In this document: positions 33,733 through 41,531 of the stretch, in pieces
Layout: every line of letters starts with the position of its first letter
Position numbering within the stretch: position 1 is the stretch's first letter
Assembly: GCA_964486685.1 (NCBI GenBank)
Contig: CAZAOE010000001.1
Coordinates: forward strand, 42,597-106,596
DNA length: 64,000 bases
Direction: 5' to 3'
Source: JAIOTH01 sp964486685
GTDB taxonomy: Bacteria; Patescibacteriota; Patescibacteriia; UBA1558; S5-K13
Made by a program: the position numbers and the translations under genes
The notes under the pieces: generated by a model
Seen by the model: the letters and a program-made list of their open reading frames with translations, nothing else
What the model was told of the DNA's origin: nothing
Databases searched by the model: none

Positions 33733-33888
33733 GAAGCAGTAGCTCTAGGTTTTAAAAATATTATCATTCCTAAGTTTGATTTACCCCCACAACTTAGAGG
33801 TAAGTGTGGGGGTAAAAAAGTAAATGTTAAAGGAGTTAATTTAATTGAAGTGGAGAAGATTAAGGATTTGAAGAAATATTTGGGGTAA
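33733..33888 (+). pseudogene. Displaced radA 3' end with in-frame palindrome
   Basis: The 52 codons correspond to the last 41 codons of radA (27378-27500): 'GFKNIIIPKFD', then 'VKGVNLIEVEKIKDL', 'KYLG' and stop. Between KFD and KK lies an 11-codon, 33-base insertion (33781-33813, TTACCCCCAC...GTGTGGGGGT) of the TTTACCCC palindrome family that keeps the frame. There is no start codon and no upstream radA sequence. With radA at 26157 it flanks the glucan cassette as a direct repeat. Confidence 0.8.
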
Positions 33889-33905
33889 GTATTAAGTATT
33901 ATGTA

Positions 33906-33944
33906 TTAAGAACGTAAAGTAGCAAAGCTACTAACGTTCTTAAG
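33906..33944. repeat. Long inverted repeat
   Basis: TTAAGAACGTAAAGTAGC pairs with GCTACTAACGTTCTTAA around a 3-base loop, with one bulge. There is no T tract. It is located between the radA remnant and two terminator-like hairpins. Confidence 0.55.
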
Positions 33945-33957
33945 AAATAAGGATAGG

Positions 33958-34038
33958 GTCGCGATAAGCGATTTTTTTTGTTTGATTTTATTTACATTTT
34001 ATGTAAAATAAAGATAAGGGTCGCAGAAGCGGTTTTTT
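33958..34038 (+). terminator. Two small T-tailed hairpins
   Basis: GTCGCGATAAGCGA followed by eight T (about 33958-33979), and GGTCGCAGAAGCGG followed by seven T (about 34018-34038). They are near-duplicates of each other. They would end any transcript leaving the glucan cassette and insulate the next gene. Confidence 0.55.
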
Positions 34039-34096
34039 TATTTGATTTTTATTTTTTAAGTAGTTAATATGTAGATAATTGTTAAGATAAAATATT

Positions 34097-34780
34097 ATGA
34101 TAGATTTTTATTTTGTAGATGAGAGAGGTAATTGTGCTACTAATTTTGAAACTGTTAGCAATAATGGGGAAATTATTAAGTATGAAGTTGCAAGTAAGAG
34201 GTTTGAGGTTGGTGTTCTAAAGATTAATAGTGAACATTTGAGGATTATGCAAAATCATCTAAATAATGTTAGATACTTTTTAAATCTCTCTAAAGAATTT
34301 GAAACCATAGTGAGTGCAAAGACATTTATAAAGTTATGGGATATATTAGAAAATTGTCATGGAAGTAGTCATTGTTATTCTTTTTTATCTCACATAGAAA
34401 AGGAAAAGCATAATGGTCCTTATTTGTATCACGATACACACAGATTCAGAATTTTTACAATTTATAGAAGTCTTTGTTATATCATAAATTGTTTAGATAA
34501 CAAAGCCGAGAAAGCTCAAATAGTTATAGATAGATTTTCAATGAGCTATGATAATGAAAAAAATACTTATGATTATTTTAGATATAAGCTTAGTAAATAT
34601 TATAAAGAAGTGGAAATAGCCTTTCTTGATTCTAGATGTTGTGATTATTTACAACTTATAGATGTTATATTAACTATTTTTGATGAAAAGAATTTAGAAT
34701 TGAATGAAAAATTTTCAAAGTATGAAACAGGTTTTATTAAGCATAAAGATTTTACAAGTATAGAAAATCCAGTTAATTAA
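34097..34780 (+). CDS. DUF3800-like protein (227 aa)
   Basis: 'FYFVDERGN' at the N-terminus, 'AQIVIDRFS' in the middle and 'EIAFLDSRCCDYLQLIDVIL' near the C-terminus resemble the three acidic motifs of DUF3800 (DESG, D-R and DS...LQ-x-AD), a family with a predicted RNase H-like fold. The match is weak and the first motif is Asp-Glu-Arg-Gly rather than Asp-Glu-Ser-Gly. Such proteins are often found in mobile or defence regions. It is a single gene bounded by hairpins on both sides. Confidence 0.5.
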   Translation: MIDFYFVDERGNCATNFETVSNNGEIIKYEVASKRFEVGVLKINSEHLRIMQNHLNNVRYFLNLSKEFETIVSAKTFIKLWDILENCHGSSHCYSFLSHIEKEKHNGPYLYHDTHRFRIFTIYRSLCYIINCLDNKAEKAQIVIDRFSMSYDNEKNTYDYFRYKLSKYYKEVEIAFLDSRCCDYLQLIDVILTIFDEKNLELNEKFSKYETGFIKHKDFTSIENPVN

Positions 34781-34781
34781 A

Positions 34782-34831
34782 AAGAGCGGCTGCTCTCCTT
34801 TGCTCCGTGAGGAGCGAGACCGTCCGCTCTT
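34782..34831. terminator. Branched GC-rich hairpin
   Basis: AAGAGCGG (34782-34789) pairs with CCGCTCTT (34824-34831), enclosing a smaller GCTCC-GTGA-GGAGC stem. It lies between the DUF3800-like gene and convergent recG. A T-rich stretch follows only loosely. Confidence 0.5.
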
Positions 34832-34882
34832 GAGTTTCTATTAGAAGTTTATCTCTTTTTGGAGAAAATGTCAATATAAAAT

Positions 34883-36964
34883 TTATTCCAAATGTACGTT
34901 CTGGGAAATTTGAGAAATTTTATCCTTCAGCAAAGGATATTTTTTTAATTCTGGATCATTAGTAAATATTTTTTCAACCCAAAGGCGGACTTTTTGGTTT
35001 AATTCTAAGTCAGAAAGGTCAGCAATTTTAATCTGGCTTAAAAATCCAGACTGAGTTGTGCCATAAATATCGCCACTACCGCGGAATTTCAAATCTGCTT
35101 CGGCTAGTTTGAAGCCATCAGTAGTTTGGGTTAAAATTTCTAATCTTTGTTTAGTTTTAAAACTAGGATTATCAGTAAATAAAAAGCAAAAGGATTGATA
35201 TTCGGCTCGGCCAACTCTACCCCTGAATTGATGTAAAGAAGCTAAACCAAAGCGGTCGGCACCTTCAATCATCATAATTGTGGCATTAGGATAATCAATC
35301 CCGACTTCAATTACAGAGGTAGAAACTAAAATTTTTATTTTGTTTTTAGCAAAACCATCTAAAACATCTTTTTTTTCAGCTTCTTTTATTTTGCCATGCA
35401 AATAGCCAATTTCTAAATTAGGAAATACTTCATTGTTTAATTTTTCGTATTCTTGGGTAACTGATTTAACTCCTAATTTATCAGATTCATTAATCAAGGG
35501 ACAAACTACAAAAATTTGATGTCCTTTTTTAATTTGATTATAAATAAATTCATAGGCCTTAGTTCTGTTTTTTGGCTCAACCAATTTGGTGATGATTTCT
35601 TTGCGTCCCTGCGGTTTTTCTTTAATTTGGGAAATATCTAAGTCGCCATAAATACTTAAAGCCAAAGAGCGAGGGATGGGGGTAGCAGTCATAGATAAAA
35701 AATGGGGGGATTTTTTTATTTTTGTCTTTGTTAATAATTTATGCCTTTGTTTAACTCCAAAACGATGTTGTTCATCTACAATTATTAAACCTAGTTTTTT
35801 AAACGCCACATTTTTATTAATAATGGAATGAGTACCAATGATAAAGTTTATTTCGCCATGATTAATTTTTTCAATAAGTTTCTTTTTACTAATAGTTTCC
35901 GCAATTTTCTTTTTACCATTATAAATTCTTCTGTCTTTGTTAGTAAATAAAGCTAAAGTAATGTTCTCCTTTTTTAAATACTGAACTATATTTTCAAAAT
36001 GTTGCTTAGCTAAAATTTGCGTAGGAGCAAGAAGGGCTACTTGATATTTGTTTAAAGTAGTATTGTAAGCAGCCATTAAAGCGACAATGGTTTTCCCAGA
36101 GCCAACATCACCCTCTAAAAGTCGGTTCATGGGAATGTTTTTAGTTAAATTTTGTAAAATTTGCCAAGCTGCTTTTTTTTGATCCCCAGTTAATTTAAAA
36201 GGCAGAGCTTGAACAAATTTTTGAATCCGGTTTTCTTTAAATTTAATTTGTATGGCTTGTTTTTTTTGATTATCTCTTTTAATTGATTTGGCCAAAGAAA
36301 TCAAAATAAATATTTCATTAAAAGCAATTCTTTTTTTAGCTTGATTTAATTTTTTTTGATTATCTGGAAAATGAATTTGTCTAATGGCCTCGTCTAAAAT
36401 TAATAAATTTTCTTTTTTTAGGATTTCTGCTGGGAGCCATTCTTCTATTAAATAAGTCGCCGGCAAACAGCTTTTTACTAAATAACGAATTTGTTTTTGA
36501 GTTAATCTTTCAGTGCTGGGATAAATCGGAACAATTCTGGCGGTATGAGCCGTTTTAATATTTGTTTTTTCATAAGCAGGGCTAATAAAAGAATAGCCTA
36601 GTAAGCTTTTTTTAACTTTTCCGGAAATAAATACTTCATCGCCAGGTTGAATATTTTTAATAATAAATGGCTGATTAAACCAAACAATTTGTACTTGTCC
36701 GGTCTGATCTTCTAAAAGGGCTTCAGTAATATTCATGCGTCTAGTTTTAGCTCTTTTATTATTAATTAAAATTATTCTACCCCGCACAGTTGTTGTCTGA
36801 TCATTTTCTAATTCATTTATTTTTTTGATTTGAGAATAATCATCATAGCGAAAAGGATAATAAAAAAGAATGTCTTCGACTTTATTTAAGCCCAATTTTT
36901 GAAGCTTTTTATAGATATTTGTTCCAATACCGTAGATTTGATCTAATTTAGTATTTAAGTCCAT
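34883..36964 (-). CDS. recG: ATP-dependent DNA helicase RecG
   Basis: Replication-fork reversal and branch-migration helicase. N-terminal wedge/OB domain ('TTVRGRIILINNKR', about 58-120), Walker A 'GDVGSGKTIVAL' (about 285-296), DExH box 'IIVDEQHRFGVKQ', 'SMTATPIPRSLAL', and the C-terminal 'GADRFGLASLHQFRGRVGR'. At 693 residues it is of standard length and all motifs are intact. It is transcribed alone on the minus strand. Confidence 0.96.
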   Translation of the reverse strand: MDLNTKLDQIYGIGTNIYKKLQKLGLNKVEDILFYYPFRYDDYSQIKKINELENDQTTTVRGRIILINNKRAKTRRMNITEALLEDQTGQVQIVWFNQPFIIKNIQPGDEVFISGKVKKSLLGYSFISPAYEKTNIKTAHTARIVPIYPSTERLTQKQIRYLVKSCLPATYLIEEWLPAEILKKENLLILDEAIRQIHFPDNQKKLNQAKKRIAFNEIFILISLAKSIKRDNQKKQAIQIKFKENRIQKFVQALPFKLTGDQKKAAWQILQNLTKNIPMNRLLEGDVGSGKTIVALMAAYNTTLNKYQVALLAPTQILAKQHFENIVQYLKKENITLALFTNKDRRIYNGKKKIAETISKKKLIEKINHGEINFIIGTHSIINKNVAFKKLGLIIVDEQHRFGVKQRHKLLTKTKIKKSPHFLSMTATPIPRSLALSIYGDLDISQIKEKPQGRKEIITKLVEPKNRTKAYEFIYNQIKKGHQIFVVCPLINESDKLGVKSVTQEYEKLNNEVFPNLEIGYLHGKIKEAEKKDVLDGFAKNKIKILVSTSVIEVGIDYPNATIMMIEGADRFGLASLHQFRGRVGRAEYQSFCFLFTDNPSFKTKQRLEILTQTTDGFKLAEADLKFRGSGDIYGTTQSGFLSQIKIADLSDLELNQKVRLWVEKIFTNDPELKKYPLLKDKISQISQNVHLE

Positions 36965-37076
36965 GGCTTTATTTTAGCAGAAAAGGGCTTTTTATTGAAT
37001 TCCCCTCTTGTTTTATATGTTTAATTTTACTATAATTAAAGGGTAAGGCGGTAATTTAATTAATTAACAAAAAGTT

Positions 37077-37355
37077 ATGGATAAAAAGAAAATTTTAGGG
37101 ATTGTTTTGGTTATTTTGGCTGTAGTATTGTATTTATTAAAAATAGTTTGGTGGATTGATTTAATTGTGTTAGTACTTGGTTTAGCAATATTATTATGTA
37201 AATATAAGAAATGTGTTAAGAAAACAGAGGAAGTACAGTCAGAAGAACCTAAGACAGAAGAACCTATAATTGAAGAGCCCGTGGTTGAAGAACCAGTTAA
37301 GGAAGCTTCAGTAGAAGAAAATGTAGAAGAAAAAAACGAAGACACAAATATTTAA
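37077..37355 (+). CDS. Small two-helix membrane protein with acidic tail (92 aa)
   Basis: No family recognised. Two hydrophobic helices (about 5-22 and 25-42) are followed by a lysine-cysteine turn and an acidic, Pro-rich tail of E-E-P repeats (about 50-92). A TATAAT box at 37031-37036 lies upstream, divergent from recG. A terminator-like hairpin follows directly. Confidence 0.6.
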   Translation: MDKKKILGIVLVILAVVLYLLKIVWWIDLIVLVLGLAILLCKYKKCVKKTEEVQSEEPKTEEPIIEEPVVEEPVKEASVEENVEEKNEDTNI

Positions 37356-37367
37356 TTGTTGTATAAT

Positions 37368-37402
37368 AACGTCCTGCTTGATATAAGAGTGGGGCGTTTT
37401 TT
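37368..37402 (+). terminator. Rho-independent terminator
   Basis: AACGTCC pairs with GGGGCGTT (with a mismatch), followed by TTTTTT. It lies 12 bases behind the small membrane protein gene. Confidence 0.6.
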
Positions 37403-37501
37403 ATTAGACAGAATTTTGTGGCTCCCCATCAAACACTGTGGTGCTTAAGATAATAAAATATAATTATTATAATAATTTTCTTATTAGTATTTGTATTTTA
37501 A

Positions 37502-37627
37502 GCGCCCTTACAACAATTTAGATACAATTCGAATAAAGACGAATAGAATTTCTACGAGGAATGAGAATGACGAGTATTGAAATTCATTTGGCTGAATGAT
37601 GAATTGTCTAAATTTTTGTACAGGCGC
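37502..37627. mobile_element. MITE-like element, copy 2 (126 bp)
   Basis: Terminal inverted repeats GCGCCCTTACAACAATTTAG (from 37502) and the complement of GCGCCTGTACAAAAATTTAG (to 37627). It is related to the element at 18526-18675 but inverted, with the same GTC-TTTTT flank. No ORF of note. Between this element and the shared TCTACCTTTTT hairpin a GC-rich quasi-palindrome has been added. Confidence 0.65.
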
Positions 37628-37635
37628 GACTTTTT

Positions 37636-37681
37636 GCCTGCCCGCCATAGCCTAACGGCATCAGGCGTTGGCAGGCGGGGC
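37636..37681. repeat. GC-rich quasi-palindrome (CCTGCCCGCC family)
   Basis: GCCTGCCCGCCA and TGGCAGGCGGGGC arms enclose a small ACGCC/GGCAT-type inner region, a GC island in AT-rich DNA. It is absent from the equivalent place next to the copy at 18526, so it looks inserted. Relatives lie at 44054, 44141 and 48234. Confidence 0.65.
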
Positions 37682-37707
37682 TCTACCTTTTTCTAGAAAA
37701 AGGTAGA
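37682..37707. repeat. Hairpin TCTACCTTTTT/AAAAAGGTAGA, copy 2
   Basis: The same 26-base perfect palindrome as 18489-18514, again on the outer side of the MITE-like element. Confidence 0.65.
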
Positions 37708-37944
37708 AGAAAAGAGAGTGTTATCAAAACAAAATTAAAATAACTATATTTTTGCTATTAACTAAATAATATATTATTAAAATAAGTTAAGCTAAGTTTA
37801 AAATTTGCATTTATTCATTCTTCAACAAATAATGCTTATTTTATTAGATAAAAAACTATCAAGGTGGAAAATGCTATTTTATAGCTTAGATAATGATAAA
37901 AGCATACTTATCCACCACAGGTTATATTGTAGAGCCAATTTTGT
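37708..37944. other. Intergenic region upstream of rubrerythrin
   Basis: AT-rich, with no convincing gene. A 69-codon open frame starting at 37805 overlaps the rubrerythrin start and has no coding character. A single near-match to a DnaA box (TTATCCACC) at about 37908 is probably chance. Confidence 0.4.
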
Positions 37945-37972
37945 TTGTTTTATGCTTATAAATTGGTATAAT
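37945..37972 (+). promoter_or_regulatory. Promoter of rubrerythrin
   Basis: TTGTTT (37945-37950), 16-base spacer, TATAAT (37967-37972). Transcription would start about 22 bases before the rubrerythrin ATG. Confidence 0.5.
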
Positions 37973-38001
37973 AAAAATACCCAATTCATAATAAAAAAAA
38001 T

Positions 38002-38583
38002 ATGGAAACTATAAAAAATTTAACCAAGGCCTTTATTGGCGAAAGTCAAGCTCGTAATAGATATACTTTTTATTCTAAAATAGCCCAAAGAGAGGGTTAT
38101 GAAAAAATTGCGGCTATTTTTGAATTAACCGCTAATCAAGAAAAAGAACATGCCAAATGGTTAATGCGCATGATTAATATTTTAAAAGATAAATCTGATA
38201 ATCCGTTTGAATATGATGAAATCAAAGTAGAAGCAGAATGTTCGACAATTTTAAAGGATACAATTAATAATTTAAAGTCAGCGATTGCTGGAGAAAATTA
38301 TGAATATACAGATATGTATCCTGGCTTTGCTGTCCAGGCCGAAAAAGAGGGGTATCCAGAAATTGCCCAGAGATTAAGAGCCATAGCTAAAGCCGAATCT
38401 TTTCATGAAGAAAGATATAAGAAATTATTAGCTGAATTGGAAAATAAAACCGTATTTAAACGAGAAGAAAAAATTTATTGGATTTGTCGCAATTGTGGAT
38501 ATATTCATGAAGGCGAAGAAGCCCCAGAAGAATGTCCATCTTGTTCTCATCCCCAGGCCTATTTTGAAGAAAAGTGTATTTAG
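38002..38583 (+). CDS. rbr: Rubrerythrin
   Basis: Non-haem diiron peroxidase that removes hydrogen peroxide in anaerobes. The ferritin-like domain has the ExxH motifs ('ANQEKEHAKWLMRM', 'AKAESFHEERY') and the N-terminal 'GESQARNRYTFYSKIA'. The C-terminal rubredoxin-like domain has 'CRNCGYIHEG' and 'CPSCSHP' (about 158-180). Full length for the family. It is followed 56 bases later by desulfoferrodoxin, so together they form an anaerobic oxygen-defence pair. Confidence 0.95.
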   Translation: METIKNLTKAFIGESQARNRYTFYSKIAQREGYEKIAAIFELTANQEKEHAKWLMRMINILKDKSDNPFEYDEIKVEAECSTILKDTINNLKSAIAGENYEYTDMYPGFAVQAEKEGYPEIAQRLRAIAKAESFHEERYKKLLAELENKTVFKREEKIYWICRNCGYIHEGEEAPEECPSCSHPQAYFEEKCI

Positions 38584-38639
38584 ATAGCTATTAGCTTTCA
38601 GCATTCAGCTTTTAGCTTTTAGTTTTTAATTTAAACTTT

Positions 38640-39125
38640 ATGACTAAACAAAACCAAATTTATAAATGTGAGATTTGTGGAAATATTACAGAAATTTTAC
38701 ATCTTGGCGTTGGAGAATTAGTTTGTTGTGGACGAGCCATGAAATTAATTACAGAAAAAACAAAAGATGAAAGTCAAGAGAAATCCATCGACGCTACTTT
38801 CTCCGCTACTTCCTTCGCTACTTCCTTCGCTAAAGCTTCGGAAGTCAAGAAAGCTTTGCTGGACAAGCATTTACCAATTATTGAACAATTGCCAGACAAT
38901 GTTTGTCGAGGTGGAGATGGAATTATTGTTAAAATTGGAAAAGTTCCTCATCCCATGGAAGAAGAGCATTATATTGAGTGGGTGGAAGTAAAAACTAAGG
39001 CCGGTAAAATTGGTAAGCAATTTTTAAAACCAGGGGATAGTACAGAAATGGAATTTCAAACCAGGGATGATATAGTTGAAGTCAGGGCTTATTGTAATGT
39101 TCATGGTTTATGGAAATCAAAGTAA
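38640..39125 (+). CDS. dfx: Desulfoferrodoxin (superoxide reductase) with an internal insertion
   Basis: Reduces superoxide without making oxygen. N-terminal desulforedoxin knuckle 'CEICG' plus 'VCCGRAM' (centre I). The centre II ligands are visible as H77 in 'KHLPIIE', the two His of 'PHPMEEEHYIEW', and Cys plus His of 'CNVHGLW'. At 161 residues it is about 30 longer than the usual 125-130. The extra is S49-K76 (38784-38867), a low-complexity 'ATSFATSFAKASEV' segment placed exactly between the two domains and built on a 12-base tandem repeat. The ligands are intact, so the enzyme is probably active. Confidence 0.93.
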   Translation: MTKQNQIYKCEICGNITEILHLGVGELVCCGRAMKLITEKTKDESQEKSIDATFSATSFATSFAKASEVKKALLDKHLPIIEQLPDNVCRGGDGIIVKIGKVPHPMEEEHYIEWVEVKTKAGKIGKQFLKPGDSTEMEFQTRDDIVEVRAYCNVHGLWKSK

Positions 39126-39146
39126 TTTTTTATTTACAATAAAACT

Positions 39147-40562
39147 ATGTTTGAAGATTTAAGAAAGGACAATAATCAAAAATTAGATCAGTTTAAAGCA
39201 AAAGAAGAAAACAAAGAAATTTTTCCTACCAACTATAATGATAAAATAAATAGTTTTCAAGAATCTGTTAATGTTAATAATAAAGAATTAAAACCTAGAA
39301 AGAATAAAACCAAATTAAGTTTGGGTAAAATTTTGATCATATTTTTTATAGTTTTAATATTGGGTGGTGGCACTTGGTTTTATTATGTTCAGGGTGAGGC
39401 CATGTTATTGTCTAGGAATATGAAATGGGAGTGGGGTAATAAAACTGAAAATTATTATACAGAAAGTAGTTTATTTTTAAAAATTAAAAATATTGATTTT
39501 AAAACTCAGTCTACTAATGCTTTTTTAATGAGCGAATCCATTCCTGAGAGTTTGCAGTTAAATTTTAATTCTAATTTTAAAATCATAAAGGAAAACGGTG
39601 AAGGATTTTTAATTTTAGAATTAGACCTTGGTCCAAAGTTGAACTTAGATTTAGATTTTAAAAAGATAGATCAAGATTTATATTTAAAACCTAAAATTAC
39701 CGGTCTAAGCGAAGTTATTCCTTTTATTACAGTGTCAGATATAGATTCTAAAGATGAATGGATATGGATAGAGTTAGATGGGCAAAATGTTCCTTTGGAT
39801 ATTTTTAATACCCCAGAATCAGATTCAGTATTTAAAGATTTAGAAGAAAAAGTTCCAGTTTTTTTAGATACCTTGAGAGAGAAAAATATTTTTGGAATTA
39901 AAGACTCTCATCAAGTAAAAAAATTAAATGATTCTAAATTAAAAAAGATAGAATATTTTGTCAAAGAAGATAAAATTGATGATTTTGTTTTTTCAAGTAT
40001 AGATGTTTTTTCAAAAGATGAAGATAAGGCCTATGAGACAAAAAAAGAATTTATTGAAAGTAAAACAAAAAAACCAGAAGAATGGGAAAATATTAAAAAT
40101 TTTATTAAAAATTTAAAAATTTATTTATGGATAGATACTCAAAATAAAATTATTAAAGGAATTGATTTTAATTTAAATAATTTTGAAATTGATACTAAAA
40201 ATTTTGCACTTAGTCTTGATTTAGAATTTAGTAATTTTATTGGTGATATTGAAAAAACAGAAATTTTAACTCCAAATAATTATATTTCTATGGAAGAATT
40301 TGCGCAGAAAATGGAAGAAGAGATGTATCCTGAACAATTCAAAAAACAAGATGATATGATGCAAGATACAGATGGAGATGGACTTTTAGATTATGTAGAA
40401 CAAGCAATAGGCACAGACATAAGTAATCAAGATACAGATGGTGATGGCTATTTAGATGGAGAAGAAATAGAGGCTGGATATGATCCTTTAGGCCCAGATA
40501 AGCTGGACGAATCAGAATGGGAATTTTATTTAAATGTAATAGAAAGTTATCAAGATTATTAA
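39147..40562 (+). CDS. Anchored TSP3-repeat protein (471 aa)
   Basis: Begins 'MFEDLRKDN', like the protein at 11303. Hydrophilic N-tail, one membrane helix (about 57-80, 'LGKILIIFFIVLILGGGTWF'), a large extracytoplasmic domain of about 320 residues with regular strands and no recognised family, then two TSP3-type calcium loops ('DTDGDGLLDYVE', 'DTDGDGYLDGEE', about 406-450) ending 'GYDPLGPD'. The C-terminal PsbP-like domain of its two relatives is missing. Probably an envelope protein of unknown function. Confidence 0.7.
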   Translation: MFEDLRKDNNQKLDQFKAKEENKEIFPTNYNDKINSFQESVNVNNKELKPRKNKTKLSLGKILIIFFIVLILGGGTWFYYVQGEAMLLSRNMKWEWGNKTENYYTESSLFLKIKNIDFKTQSTNAFLMSESIPESLQLNFNSNFKIIKENGEGFLILELDLGPKLNLDLDFKKIDQDLYLKPKITGLSEVIPFITVSDIDSKDEWIWIELDGQNVPLDIFNTPESDSVFKDLEEKVPVFLDTLREKNIFGIKDSHQVKKLNDSKLKKIEYFVKEDKIDDFVFSSIDVFSKDEDKAYETKKEFIESKTKKPEEWENIKNFIKNLKIYLWIDTQNKIIKGIDFNLNNFEIDTKNFALSLDLEFSNFIGDIEKTEILTPNNYISMEEFAQKMEEEMYPEQFKKQDDMMQDTDGDGLLDYVEQAIGTDISNQDTDGDGYLDGEEIEAGYDPLGPDKLDESEWEFYLNVIESYQDY

Positions 40563-40584
40563 TGAGCAAAATAATATTTTATAT

Positions 40585-40613
40585 AACAAACTAGTAAAAA
40601 ACTAGTTTGTTTT
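40585..40613 (+). terminator. Rho-independent terminator
   Basis: AACAAACTAGT and ACTAGTTTGTT form a perfect 11-bp stem with an A-rich loop, followed by TTC. It lies between the TSP3 protein gene and mutM, 7 bases before the mutM start, so it may also touch mutM translation. Confidence 0.65.
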
Positions 40614-40619
40614 CAACTT

Positions 40620-41480
40620 ATGCCAGAATTGCCAGAAGTACAAACAATTATTAATGGTTTAAAAAGACATGTTTTAAAGAAAAAAATAAAACAGGTTAAG
40701 GTTTTATTACCTAAAATTATTAGAGGTTCTAAAAATAAATTTATTCAAGTTTTAAAAAATAATTATTTTATTGATATTAGTCGCCGGGGAAAATTTATCA
40801 TTTTTCATTTAAGAGCAGAAAAATTTTTAGTGGTTCATTTAAAAATGACCGGACAATTAATTTATCAAGGAAAAAAGGTCTTAGTTGCTGGCGGACATGC
40901 TAATAAAAAAGAAGATTTTGATTTGCCGCATAAGCATAGTCATCTGATGATTGTTTTTAATGATAATTCAAAATTATTTTATAATGATTTGCGTCGTTTT
41001 GGCTATTTAGAAATATTTAATCAAAAAAAATTAAAAGAATTAGATTTTAATTGGGGAATAGAACCCTTGTCTAGTAAATTTACTCTAAGTTGTTTAAAAA
41101 AATTATTAAACGGCAAAAAGACGAGCATTAAGGCCTTTTTATTAAATCAAAAATATATTGCTGGTTTGGGAAATATTTATACTGATGAAGCGCTTTTTAA
41201 AGCTCATATTTTACCTAGTCGAAAAACAGATTCTTTAAATTCTAAAGAAATTAAGAATTTACATCAGGCAATTAAAGAAATTTTAAAATTAGCTCTTAAA
41301 TATCAAGGGACTACTTTTAGTAATTATACTGATGCCCATGGTAGAAAAGGCAATTTTGTTCCTTTATTAAAAGTTTATGGACGAAAAAATAAAAAATGTC
41401 GGCGTTGTCAGACAGGAATTATTAAAAAAATTAAATTAGCAGGCCGAGGAACACATTATTGCCCTAAGTGTCAGAAATAA
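40620..41480 (+). CDS. mutM: Formamidopyrimidine-DNA glycosylase (Fpg/MutM)
   Basis: Base-excision repair enzyme for oxidised purines. Catalytic N-terminus 'MPELPEVQT' (Pro2 nucleophile, Glu3), Lys in 'HLKMTGQL', the helix-two-turn-helix region 'NQKYIAGLGNIYTDEALF', and the C-terminal zinc finger 'CRRCQTG' with 'HYCPKCQK'. At 286 residues it is complete. Confidence 0.96.
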   Translation: MPELPEVQTIINGLKRHVLKKKIKQVKVLLPKIIRGSKNKFIQVLKNNYFIDISRRGKFIIFHLRAEKFLVVHLKMTGQLIYQGKKVLVAGGHANKKEDFDLPHKHSHLMIVFNDNSKLFYNDLRRFGYLEIFNQKKLKELDFNWGIEPLSSKFTLSCLKKLLNGKKTSIKAFLLNQKYIAGLGNIYTDEALFKAHILPSRKTDSLNSKEIKNLHQAIKEILKLALKYQGTTFSNYTDAHGRKGNFVPLLKVYGRKNKKCRRCQTGIIKKIKLAGRGTHYCPKCQK

Positions 41481-41531
41481 GAGATTAACTAGAAGCTGTA
41501 AGCTATCTTAATTTATGATATAATTAGGGGT

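Noticed and set aside
37805..38014. 69-codon open frame ahead of rubrerythrin
   Set aside because: Overlaps the rubrerythrin promoter and start, has no family similarity and poor coding character.
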